Source: Sipunculus nudus (Eukaryota > Annelida > Sipuncula > Golfingiida > Sipunculidae). Taken from it: a DNA stretch of 64,000 bases. Location of the stretch: contig CM049309.1 of assembly GCA_026874595.1 (NCBI GenBank), positions 8,585,076-8,649,075 of the forward strand, written 5' to 3'. The notes beneath the pieces are model-generated. The model was not told the origin of the DNA, did not search any database, and was given only the letters and a program-made list of their open reading frames with translations. Below are positions 10,638-20,984 of this stretch, piece by piece. Position 1 is the first letter of the stretch, and the number at the start of each line of letters is the position of its first letter. The position numbers were made by a program, and so were the translations under genes.

Positions 10638-12529
10638 GCAATGGAATAATTCAAAGTATGTGAACCATTCTAGCATACAGTAAGTTATGTTACAGAAAGA
10701 TGTTCTGTCGAACAGCAATATGCATTACCAATTATAACAAGTGAATTAGCAATGCCTGTAGCTAAACATATAATTCCTATGGAAAAAGTGATCATGAATT
10801 CCTAATCTGACAAAGTGTATATACTCTGTGCCTAAGAGTTTAATATATACAAAATGTACATGACTATCTGCTCTGTGTGTTGATCAGTACCAATGATTCA
10901 AAATACATCTTGGCTTTCATACTTGCCATTGGGACAAATTGAATTGTGAATAATGGAAGGTTGATTTGCTATTCCTTTAGCATAACACAACTGGTGTACC
11001 TAACCAGCGGATAAGTACATGACAGAATGATGTCATTCCTAATGATAGAGAAATGTTGTACATATATTCCCATTTATTACCCATTTTCTGTGCAGGAGCA
11101 AGGCGAAAGTTGTGTGAAAATGTAATGATAATGAAAATAAATCCCTGACAGTTGCACGTATCGATCTAACCATATATGGATTTTGATGGTAACTGAGTGC
11201 ACGTAATTATGTAAGATCAAACATACATCTGCAGAGTGATGATAAAAATTAAATGAAAATGTAAATGATCGAAATCCTTGTCAATCCACATTTTGGTTTA
11301 TGGGTTATCAGTATCATGAATACAGTGACTGGAATGCATTTGCTCATGAAACATGTCTGTCATAGTACGCGTAAATGTGAATTCCTATGAGAAGAATTCC
11401 TGTGCTAACCTTCATATTTTTGCCTGGCATATCCAGCTATTAATGAGGTTAACCATATCAAACTCTTGTTTTAGGCAATAATGTGACCACAGGTCAGTGC
11501 ATTATTGATTTTTGGAGTCATCACACTCCCCAGTTTGTCCAATTCCCTATATATTGGAGGGCTTCCCATGAACCCGTGTTTGAGGACCAAACTGTGACAA
11601 TTGAAAATAAGCATCGCATTGTGCTTTGGTTACACAATGTGCTACCATTCCATTAAAATTTATAGCCAAGAGAGCATTATGATAACCATTGATTTGGTAT
11701 GGACCAACACATTAGAAAATCTCAATATAAATGAAAGATAACATGCTGTTGGTGTTGCATGTTCTCTACTCTAGGAATTATTGTATTTAAAGCAATACAG
11801 TCATTTGTGACATTGCATATAAACATCTTAGATAGACATAACTGCATCAAACTAATATTGATAGTTCTACACCTTTTGCTGTGGTCTTGTAAACTTATTC
11901 CTAACCATATCAATAAGATAGACTCACTATAAATTATATAATTTTACAATTATGACACATCAATAAGAGAAAGTTATAGATTACTACACACATATTGTTT
12001 TTTTGTTTTACAACATATACATGCAAAATGTTCTGAAATGCCCCAAATTTACATTGGGCATGTAAAATTCAGAGTCTCTGGTTTTGTTTTTCATTACCTC
12101 AGGAATCTTGTCTTCTTTGGGTCTTCTGTTGTCTTCTCTGCTGACTTGGCTTCTTTTTCTCCCTGGAGTCATGGTATGGAAGGTGATGCAGAAGATAGCA
12201 GTAGAACAGCAAATCTGCTTCTAGTAGTTGCAGGAACATAGCGAGGACTTGTTGTCACACAAAACACAGTGCACGTGGTATTTGCCAGTAGTATTGTTGA
12301 CATAGGCCCGAAGCTGGCTTGTCCCGATATTGATTTTTTTTATGTGGCTGGTCCGAAACAATGATGATCTCAGATTGAGATAACACCACTTTTTTGAAGT
12401 GAAAAATGTCATTTTTGCAACTTTAAATCACTGTTAAAGCATTGCACTGATTTACAGTGTCCTTTTGGTTTAAAGATACAGAGAAGTCTTTGATCCTCTC
12501 AAGCAGAGCACTGAGAAACTGCAGCCAAG

Positions 12530-12793
12530 TTAAAGTTTGAAGAGAGAGTTCTTAGCAAAGTTTGATACCTTCAGCAGCAGAGATGACTTTCTTGATGTTA
12601 GGCTGTGATCCGGTACCTGGGTTGTAGTTCCAATGCATGGGTTGGTAGACCAGTCAATGGCATCTGTGGCAGCAAGAGGGGGATCTTCTGTCTTCACTCC
12701 AGCTGGCAGCATTGTCGGTTTTTCTGGTGCTGATGTGCTGGAAGTGAATCCCGGTCCATCAACCAAAATGATACGGGACCCGGTCTCCACCAT
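12530..12793 (-). CDS. Leader ORF of the LTR element, unknown product
   Basis: An 87-codon frame starts with ATG at plus 12791-12793, inside the PBS region (MVETGSR...). It is polar, rich in Ser, Thr and Pro, and has no zinc knuckle, protease or polymerase motif. It is the only sizeable sense-strand frame next to the 5' LTR. It may be a remnant of a gag leader or simply non-coding leader. A second short sense frame starts at plus 12172 (MTPGRKRSQ, very basic) and has a donor-like GAG/GTAATG 25 codons later. Neither is recognised. Confidence 0.25.
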   Translation of the reverse strand: MVETGSRIILVDGPGFTSSTSAPEKPTMLPAGVKTEDPPLAATDAIDWSTNPCIGTTTQVPDHSLTSRKSSLLLKVSNFAKNSLFKL

Positions 12794-12795
12794 AA

Positions 12796-13547
12796 TGATA
12801 CAATGTGGGGTTGGGGAATGTCCCCACCTGTATCATATACGGTTGCTGATGTGCTAGCAGACAATGTTCCAAGACCAATTTGATGACAGAAGCCTTTATT
12901 CAATAGCAAGCGGTCTGGGACAGTCTCTCTCTCTGAGAGAGCCGCCCAGCCTCCCTGACTCACTCTCTCTCTCTGTGCGCACTACCGATAGTTTTGTTAC
13001 AGAGCTTTCACGTGACATATGAGACATTCATATCCATATTTCTGCATTTCGTCATAAAAGCTAAACCTTATTGGATGACTCAAAGTAGGTCACAATTACA
13101 TCAGAGTTATAAGTTGACTTAATGAGTTTTGCCAGATTTTACTGGATGAAAGTATTCTGGAAAATCCCAAGTCTGACCTACAAGTCCTATTTGGAGGACA
13201 GTGCTTATATACACATGCGGAGTCTCATAAAATAACATGTTTTAATTGTGTTCTACCATTCCCTCATAAAGACTAAACACATAAGTCATTCTGTGACACT
13301 ATTTCTGTTTGTACAGACTTAAAATAGACCTTAATGGTTTGGTGTACTGTTCTCTGATTAAATTGGGAGAGAAGCCTATATGTGTGTGACCGGATGACTG
13401 GTTGTCGGGTGTCATCAATTATGAGAAGTCATTAATTGTTCAGTCTGACATGCCTGAAACTGAGCTTAAATTTATGAAATATGAAATGTGAAATATTCCT
13501 TGAAATATGTGTTAAGTCACAAATCTGCACTTTCCTACTCCATAACA
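12796..13547 (-). repeat. 5' LTR
   Basis: It has the same organisation as the partner: the TATATAAG box at plus 13204-13211 and AATAAA at plus 12895-12900. Its U5 begins on the plus strand TGATACAATGTGGGG and contains CCCCACCTGTATCA, forming an imperfect inverted repeat also present in the other LTR. Confidence 0.85.
13204..13211 (-). promoter_or_regulatory. TATA box of the 5' LTR
   Basis: TATATAAG on the minus strand, about 340 bp into the LTR and about 300 bp upstream of AATAAA. That is the expected order for an LTR promoter and terminator pair. Transcription would run leftwards through the element. Confidence 0.6.
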
Positions 13548-13551
13548 ATAT

Positions 13552-14905
13552 CACAGAGCAAGTGGTTAACCATTGTGTGTGACCCATGCTAAAACAAGGA
13601 GCTTATTCTTATTTGTAATTTGTAATACCGAAAGCTAAATGAATTAGTCCTGAATTATGTTAATTGTCATGTCCCCGAATTATGCAGCGGGACCTGAAAT
13701 TAAGTCAGAGTTAATGCTTTGAAGTGAACCATTTCAGCATCTGTGTTTTTACAGCTGGTGTGCACGTACAGTTGCCTGTGCTGTTTGTAAATGATCTTGT
13801 TATAAGGTCAAGTGGTCTCTCACATGAGCATTATCCATATAAATGTCTATGGAAACCCTGATGTTTGTCCTGTTTGAAAAACTTGTAAAACTTCCCTCCC
13901 TCATTGTTTTAACAAGTAAACAAGTACAAAGGAATATTTTGATCTAAAACAGTGCAGTTTTGTGGAGAGCCCTACTTCAGTGAGTGTAGAACACTGCAGC
14001 CTGACTTGTGAAGTTATAAGAAAATTATCATACATGGAGCTCGTGGAGCATTTGTGTAACTATTTATTTGTGATAGTTAAAAGTTTATAATTGTATATAT
14101 TTCACTAAAATTTTATGGGAAGGGTTTAGTGGAAAGAGTTCATTGATGAAATTTTGTTGCCTTTCTGCATGAAAATATGATGTAAGCATGGGGAAGCAAG
14201 CACTCTCAGGTGTGCCATAGTTGGTTTCCTGTCTGATTGACCTTTTTTTCTTCTATCCAGTGGCCCCCTTTCAATGTATTTACAGATAATGAGAGGTCTG
14301 CTAGTTACATTATGTCTGTTGCTTTATAAGCCTTTTTTACATAGAATACTGAGAATAAAAAGCAGTTTAAGAGCATTTTATCAGATATATACATACCATA
14401 TCACCATAAATAAAACATGTTAAAGATTAACCTTCACCTGGATGGGGTTAACAAAGTTGACTAATAGTTTTGTTAAATGATTTGGTTTACTTGGAGCATT
14501 TCATTACAACTGTTTTTGTTTGAATATAATTTACAAAAATTAATTACAGATTTAAATTTTCTTTGGTAGCTGAAAAAGGTGAAATTTAATGCTTCACCAT
14601 CGTTACCTTATTTCCTCATATTGTAAGTTTGACAGTTGATATTAATTCATATGTCAAAGAATGTGCTGTCCAGCTGAGTCCCATGGACCTTGGTTCTTTA
14701 CTTATTGTGACATAATTTTATTCTGATTGCCCAATTTCAACATGATAAAAATACATCATGTTCCAATTGTAAATTATATCTTGTGATGATTGAGATAAGA
14801 AACCAGTTTCTCTGGAGTGTAAATATTAGAGAAAAATAGATGAATTATTGATATTTTGGATAATAGAGGTTTAGGTGATTATTAGATGTTCTTTTTATCT
14901 TACTT
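13552..14905. other. Unique AT-rich DNA upstream of the exon-like block
   Basis: No recognised repeat, RNA gene or exon. It ends in a usable 3' splice site (CTTACTTCAG, ending 14908). Confidence 0.4.
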
Positions 14906-14908
14906 CAG

Positions 14909-15224
14909 CATGGCGAGTTGGAGGAATTTGACGCACGCCGATCCACCAGGGATACAATTACTGCCTGCACTTCTCGTTACCTGAACATCTCACCTGAAAT
15001 TCCAGCCAGCATCAGTTTCATATATAATACATGCCTTCACAACCAGTTCTGTGTGGCAGAATTTCTTGGAACGTACGGCCCTGATCTCGCTTCTAAACAC
15101 CTGTTGTATAGATTAATGGGTGGGTGTCTACAGATCATCCTCTCAGGATTACATTAAGGCTGGAGTGCGATACTAATTGCCACTATGCAATCCAATACCA
15201 CTACACCTCATGGAGAGGAGGACG
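14909..15224 (+). CDS. Probable exon(s) of an unidentified secreted or membrane protein
   Basis: The block is bounded by an acceptor (CTTACTTCAG) and a strong donor (ACG/GTAAGA), and has higher GC and protein-like composition than its surroundings. The frame opening at CAT 14909 runs to a stop at 15155-15157. It includes CLHNQFCVAEFLGTYG and then YGPDLASKHLLY. From 15112 a second frame continues to the donor with INGWVSTDHP and ITLRLECDTNCHYAIQYHY. The two frames join in one of two ways. Either a single base is lost near 15109-15112 (assembly error or real lesion), or there is a 75-nt intron from GTACGG (15073) to CCTCTCAG (15147), whose phase also fits. Four or more cysteines suggest an extracellular fold. 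I do not recognise the family. Its end phase (2) does not match the exon at 35877, so any link needs another exon in between. Confidence 0.5.
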
Positions 15225-15573
15225 GTAAGAACCTTTCAAATTGCATGTAATATAACTCTGCTGTCTGCCTGTAGGTGGCACCATATTTGGGTAGAAATGT
15301 TATTGTAACTAGTACATCAGAAAAAGGGCATTGTCTACATATCATAGTACATTGATTGGAAGAGCAAAGTAACTAGAGCTGGCTGCTAGGGAATTTTCAG
15401 TTGGTTATCAGTCAAAGTTTAATGATCATTGTCAATCAGATATTTGATATTTGTTCTAAAAAATTAGGTTAAGTTTATTTGGTTAATTGTGAATAAACAT
15501 TTTCACAAAAGTACCATAGATGTTTTAATAACAAATTTCAGTTCCTAAGGGTGATATTTGGTTTTTCAATATT

Positions 15574-15913
15574 TTGGCTCAGCTGACTGAAAGTCACTCT
15601 TTGTCCATCTTCAGTCTGTCTATCTGACCATCCGTTATCAGGGCACAAATAGTAACCACTGGACCTAGAATCTTAAATTTGACTCCAGGGAGGTCCATGA
15701 AAATTCTCTTTGGAAACCGTATATTAGGTCTCTGTTACCCAATATCCCCGGAACTGTGAGGCTCGTAATTAAGTACCCCCCCAGAATAATAAAAAATTTG
15801 ATACAAAAGCATAACTAATGTATTGATCGCCATGATGCTTTGCACGTATATTGAACATGGAGTGTCTCGTCAGTTCCTGCAGACTGGTGGCACCATCTGT
15901 ATACTTCCGCATT
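15574..15913 (+). mobile_element. HLE-2 fragment
   Basis: It begins GGCTCAGCTGACTGAAAGTCAC, a degraded 5' hairpin. A GTCTGTCTATCTGACC head follows, then one unit (ACCACTGGACCTAGAATCTT, GGTGGCACCATCTGTAT). A second HLE-2 head is inserted at its T-run. Confidence 0.65.
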
Positions 15914-15916
15914 TTT

Positions 15917-16440
15917 AGCTCAGCTGACTATAAGTCATCTGAGCTAAAGTTGTTGTCCTTTGTCCTTCGTCCGTCTGTCATGCTGGCTGTCCGTCCGTTA
16001 ACAGGGCACGTTTTGAAACCGTTGGACCTACAATTCCAAAATTTTGCATATCATTAGATGTCCCCAAAATCTCCTGCCATACCGAAAATTGGGTCATTAG
16101 GACTTTGTTCCTTCAAAATATTAAGGAAAAATTCCGTTTTCCATAAAAAAGCCATTGTTACACTTCAAGGCTGCTTAATATCAAAACCACTGATCTGTTT
16201 TTTATCATATTTAGTATTCACATTCTTTCATACATTTTCTATGAACATACAAAAAATTAGGTCAGTGTTGGGTATTATTTGGAAATATATTTACTCACCT
16301 AACATGAGAATTGCTGAAGTTAGAGCTTTTTTTTCAGGAATATAACTTTATTTAATCAAGATTCAATTGTTTACCCAGAATTAGATCTGAATTTTGCAAA
16401 TTTTTCAAGTTATTAGCATAAATAAAAAATCAATACCTTA
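15917..16440 (+). mobile_element. HLE-2 variant head nested in HLE-2
   Basis: A 5' hairpin with arms AGCTCAGCTGACT and AGTCATCTGAGCT is preceded by a run of T. A CCGTCTGTC head follows, then a body related to 39632-39890 (TTGTTCCTTCAAAATATTAAGG). The body fades into AT-rich DNA. Confidence 0.6.
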
Positions 16441-16727
16441 AATTTTTTTTCAAATTTGGCAATGGCACGTTTTTTCCCTGTAAGCACTGTTGATTTAATT
16501 TTCACAGCATATATACATAATGATTTAATCTTTTGAAATCTGAAATTTCAAAGGAATTGATTGAAAAGAGTAGCTTTTATTCAAGTTTTGATACACCATG
16601 TCAAGTGTTGTGTACATCTAACCCACCTAGTAGTACAGCCTTCACCTTGCATTATGTAACCAACCCCAGGCAGCTTGTCTTGGCTCAGCTTGGCCACTAC
16701 CAGCAGGCTTCCCCTCTGCCCTGCACT

Positions 16728-16741
16728 CCCCCCCCCCCCCC
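16728..16741. repeat. C14 homopolymer
   Basis: Fourteen C in a row, within otherwise unremarkable DNA between HLE-2 and HLE-1. Confidence 0.9.
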
Positions 16742-17079
16742 AGATGGTGCATAAACTAGATGAATGTTATTATTTTCTGTATTTGATTCATTCTTATTCT
16801 AGGCTATGCTACATTTTAGATTTTGTATTGTACCACCAGGGTTACAATGATAAAAGTGCACATTTAATTGTGCCCACAAAGTAGTGTATTGCTATGAAAG
16901 TGTGGATGTTCATCAGATAAGTAATTCCTTACTTCAGAAAAGTGAAAACTTCACCAGGTGTGCAATTGACTATTAATTCCAGTTATAAATTTAAGCTGGG
17001 ATAGTAATTAGCACAATGATATTGTTTGTCCCTCATTCAACCAACAGTGTGTATACTTTATTTGAAAAGATGTTTTATT

Positions 17080-18281
17080 ATGCCCCCGCCACAAAGTGGC
17101 CGGGGCATATAGTTTTACCCATGTCCGTCATTCCGTCATTCCGTCATTCCGAAATCAAACAGTTGTACGGACTTTTTTTCGCAATGCCTGCAGACATTGG
17201 CCTGATTTTTGGTGTGTGGGCAGATAATGACCAGTTACAGATCGAGTTTGCATTTCGTCCCGGTTGACCTACTTTTGACTGTTTTACGGCTCCTAAACTT
17301 AGAAAATTTCATGAAAAATAGAAATTTTCATGACAAACACACATGTACGGACTTTTGTTCGCAGTGCCTGCAGATATTTGCCTGATTTTTAGGGTGTAGG
17401 CAGATAATGACCAGTTACAGATCAAGTTTGCATTTCGTCCCGATTGACCTATTTTGACTGTTTTACCGCTCCTTAACTTAGAAAATTTCATGAAAAATAG
17501 AAATTTTCATGACAAATACACATGTACGGACTTTTTTTCGCAATGCCTGCAGATATTGGCCTGATTTTTGGTATGTTGGCAGATATTGACCAGTTACAGA
17601 TCGAGTTTGCGTTTCGTCCTGGTTGACCTACTTTTGACCGTTTTACGGCTCTTGAACATCGAAAAATTTTATGAAAAATATAAATGTTCATGACAAATAC
17701 ACATGTACGGTCTTTTTTTCGCAATGCCTGCAGATATTGGCCTGATTTTTGGTGTGTGGGCAGATAATGACCAGTTACAGATGGAGTTCACGTTTTGTCC
17801 TGGTTGACCTACTTTTAACCGTTTACGGCTCCTAAACTTAGAAAATTTCATGAAAAATAGAAATTTTCATGACAAATACACATGTACAGACTTTTTTTTT
17901 GCAATGCCTGCAGATATTGGCCTGATGTTTGGTGTGTGGGCAGATAATGACTAGTTACAGATCGAGTTCGCGTTTCATCCCAGTTGACCTATTTTTGACC
18001 ATATGACAGAGATCCTGAACATAGAAAATTTCATGAAAGACAGAAATTTTTATGAAAAATGCACATTTATGGACTTTTTTTCACAATGCCTGCAGATACT
18101 GGCCTAATTTTTGGTGTGTCGCTTGATAATGACCCGTTACAGATCAAGTTTGCATTTTGCCCTTGTTGACCTACTTTTGACCATACAACACCTCCTGAAC
18201 TTAAAAAAATTTTACAAAATTTAACAAATGTTTCTAATTTGCCCCAGGGGGGGGGCATTCGTGTCGTTCCGCCACATCTAG
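17080..18281 (+). mobile_element. HLE-1, complete copy with six 180-bp units
   Basis: The 5' hairpin is at 17080-17108, followed by a TCCGTCAT microsatellite. Units with starts at about 17165, 17345, 17524, 17705, 17884 and 18065 follow, so the period is 179-181 bp. The 3' end carries a G-rich GGGGGGCAT complementary to the 5' arm, a slightly damaged GTGTCG...CCACAC-type hairpin, and ATCTAG ending 18281 before TTTT. Four minus-strand open frames share the phrase MKFSKLRS/ICNWSLSAYTPKIRPIS. They are a by-product of the 180-bp (60-codon) period. Confidence 0.85.
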
Positions 18282-18487
18282 TTTTATCAAATTTACTGAA
18301 TCTTTTATTTCAGTGAATAAAATTAAGCATATACTGAAAACTCTAATGTGCAAAACTTTTTAATAGTGATTCAAGGAATAATCTTGTAGATGCCATGTTG
18401 TGGCATTATTTTCTTTTAAATTCAGTTTAAACATTTGTAATTTAAAAATAATAAAATATATGTGTATGCATAATATGACCCAATTTA

Positions 18488-18700
18488 GCTACACTCTGGA
18501 TATATAATGATAGCAACTTTTGCAACTAATATTTTTAACTTATATTTTCAGTTTTTTTTTACTCTGTATATATAAGGATTGCAACTTTTGCAACAATTCT
18601 AATATATTAACTTATATTTTCAGTTTTTTTACTCTGTATATATAAGGATTGCAACTTTTGCAACAATTCTTATATTTTAACTTATATTTTCAGTTTTTTA
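18488..18700 (+). repeat. Three-copy 70-bp tandem repeat
   Basis: Units start at about 18491, 18561 and 18631 with ACTCTG(T/G)ATATATAA. Each contains TTGCAACTTTTGCAAC and ends ACTTATATTTTCAGTTTTTT. The last two are nearly identical. Each unit ends in a TTTTCAG that mimics a 3' splice site. Confidence 0.75.
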
Positions 18701-19554
18701 TTAAAAATTTATAATACTTGTAAAAAAAAAAATGATTCAGATAAAAACTTCTTTATGAAAAAAGTGGATATGCTAAAAAAATAGGCTTATATATAGACTT
18801 AAATGCATTATTCCCTTGAAAGTGAAATAAAGGTATTAGTTCATTCTGTCCACTTGCCTGTCCATCTGTAAGTTTTCATATGCATCACAGTATCTCAAAA
18901 ACTTTTACTGTTTTTCTTCATGACAGTCTTGTCAGAGTATTAGTTTGCAATCATATATTTAGAAATTTACTATAATCAAGTAGGAGGGCCCCTTTCCTCT
19001 TAGCTTCTCAATCTTTTATATAAATGAAAACATTACAATATTTCTACAATCGCCTTCGTGCTGCCCTCACTTTTCCCTTCTCCGAACCCCATCCCAAAGT
19101 CAGCCTCGGTAAACAAGAACAAGATGAATAAGATATATTCATACTTTATTTTGTATAACTATTCGTCCATAGGTACCTATGTACAGGCCAGAAATTATGT
19201 CAATATTGTGTTATATGTAGACATAGTGGGCATCACAATAATGTACCTTGTCAAGACTAAAGAGATATTGTGTCATACAGTCACAAATTCATAAATCCCT
19301 TTATCAGCATAGTTAATCATAACATCATATCTGTCAAATTGAAAGCTTGCCGACTTCCATACACTATAGATCCTTCAACAAATGGCCTTATCATCATTCT
19401 ACTACTGCTTATTACTGCTGTCATCATTCATATTTGCTCAAATATATCACAGTTTTCAACCCCTCCTAAATAAATAAAAAATAAACCACTATATTTTACT
19501 CTATTAATCAATCAGTCCAACATGTCCATGATATTCATAAGCTTTATCGACTCA
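18701..19554. other. Unique AT-rich DNA, nothing assigned
   Basis: No recognised repeat or exon. The frames at 19058-19294 and 19270-19473 are low-complexity and lack splice or start support. Confidence 0.35.
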
Positions 19555-19589
19555 AATAGTATCACAGTGGAGAAACATTTATAGTCCAA

Positions 19590-19627
19590 TCAAGATCAGC
19601 TGAGCGCCGTGACCCATGGGTCCCTTG
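19590..19627 (+). mobile_element. HLE-2 3' terminus
   Basis: TCAGCTGAGCGCCGT is followed by the palindrome GACCCATGGGTC (19611-19622) and CTTG (19624-19627) before TTT. It may be the distal end of the HLE-2 that starts at 15917, with HLE-1 (17080-18281) nested between. The intervening DNA is not clearly HLE-2. Confidence 0.65.
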
Positions 19628-19918
19628 TTTTATACCTTCAAAGAAGTGGTTCTCTGTTAAATTTTGTAAAAGAATGAGTTCATGGGTTGTTCCACTGAAC
19701 TCTTGTTTTCCAGTTGATCTTGGTTCCACCTCAAGTATATCATTTCTCTTTTTTTCCCAGTTTTAACTGTACATGAAACAGTATAGGCAGAATTTAATCC
19801 TGATGATAAAAAATTTTAAAACTAAGTGACAATTTCTCCGAAATGTAGCTTGTCCGTAAATATGAGTCTATATAAAAAAGGGGTCATAACCTTGACTTTG
19901 AGAGTGATCTTAATTTTT

Positions 19919-20790
19919 AGCGAACCTGTGAGCTAATGTGATGGTGTGGCGGCGTCCGTCATCTGTACGTTAACCCATACTATCTTGAAAACGGCAAGAG
20001 GTAGCATCACGAAATTTTATGCAAAAAATTAGTCATCTAAAAAACTATATCGGATTTAGCTTATTTTTTGGCTAACTGCAGTTTTAGCGAACCTGTGAGC
20101 TTATGCGATGGTGTGGCGTCGTCCGGCGTCCGTCCGGTGTCCGGCGTCTGTACGTTAACCCATACTATCTTGAAAACAGCAAGAGTTAGCATCACCAAAT
20201 TTTATGCAAAAAATTAGTCATCTAAAAAACTCCATCGGATTATGCTTATTTTTTGGCTAACTGCATTTTCTTAGATTTTATCGGGAAAAAGTTTAAAAAC
20301 CTTTAAAAATCTTCTTCTCTGAAAATGTCCAGCCAAATTGTCCAATATTTCACAGAAATGATCCCTGGAACAATCTCTCTCAAATTTGTTCGAATAGTTC
20401 CATTTCGGAGATTTTTGGCCGAGTTACAGGAGATTGAACTTAGTCATCTGTCCAAAAAAGCACACTAAAATTAAAATCTCAGAAACGGCTAGAGATATAA
20501 TGACCAAATTTTATACCAATGTTTGTCACATATGTCATATCTGATTTTGAGGTATTGGTGGCGCCACCTACATTGATGTGTTTTTTACAAGCAAAAATGT
20601 AATTTTAAACTCTTCTAGCTTTTACACTGATTTATGATGAAACTGTTCAGCTGATTGGTTTAAACTTCACAAGAATTATTCTATGGTAGGGTTCTGCCAG
20701 TTTTATAAGAATAGATTGGGTAAATACAGTTTTAAAAAAGCATTGTAGCCAATTGAAAAAGGCTTTCTGTATTTGAGTACAGATTTGACT
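19919..20790 (+). mobile_element. HLE-5, two heads (one inserted in the other)
   Basis: The first copy begins AGCGAACCTGTGAGC at 19919 and runs about 167 bp to a T-run. A second head begins AGCGAACCTGTGAGC at 20086, with GTCCGGCGTCCGTCC. The body carries ACGTTAACCCATACTATC, CATCACCAAATTTTATGC, TTTTTGGCCGAGTTACAGG and GGTGGCGCCACCTACATT. No coding capacity. Confidence 0.7.
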
Positions 20791-20865
20791 TCATGCAGCC
20801 AAGTCAAGATGTCACTCAGTACAAACACTGGGGTCCAGACATCACCATGGCAACTGACCTGGCTC

Positions 20866-20945
20866 GGGGGGGGGGGGGGGGGGTCTAGACAATGTGTCTA
20901 GACGTCTAGACACAGCGTCTAGATGTCTGGACACAATGTTTAGAT
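20866..20945 (+). repeat. G18 run followed by TCTAGAC palindromes
   Basis: Eighteen G (20866-20883) are followed by several close copies of GTCTAGAC and its variants (GTCTAGAT, GTCTGGAC) separated by ACAATGT or ACAGC. The upstream DNA joins HLE-5 and the downstream DNA leads into HLE-3. Confidence 0.8.
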
Positions 20946-20984
20946 GCAGAATTCCCAGATTATTGGAACTATATCTTTCAACTG

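Larger units (their letters stand above)
9189..13547 (-). mobile_element. LTR retrotransposon, apparently non-autonomous
   Basis: Two direct repeats of about 755 bp (9189-9945 and 12796-13547) flank 2,850 bp. The element is bounded by the 4-bp duplication ATAT (9185-9188 and 13548-13551). Read on the minus strand, each LTR begins TGTTATGG and ends TGTATCA, so TG...CA. Three bases after the 5' LTR is a PBS-like TGGTGGAGACCGGG (plus 12779-12792). Directly before the 3' LTR is a purine tract AGAGGGATA (plus 9946-9954). The interior has no recognisable reverse transcriptase, integrase, protease or gag zinc knuckle. It is mostly AT-rich with short frames. By size it resembles a LARD-like passenger needing enzymes in trans (inference). 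Confidence 0.85.

Noticed and set aside
12633-12857. Plus-strand frame containing ADVLEVNPGP, resembling a 2A ribosome-skipping motif.
   Set aside because: The consensus D-x-E-x-N-P-G-P is broken by an extra residue. The frame is antisense to the LTR element, whose promoter, poly(A), PBS and PPT all read on the minus strand.
17309-18258. Four similar minus-strand frames beginning MKFSKLRS.
   Set aside because: They are the same frame of the 180-bp HLE-1 unit repeated. They are not a gene family.
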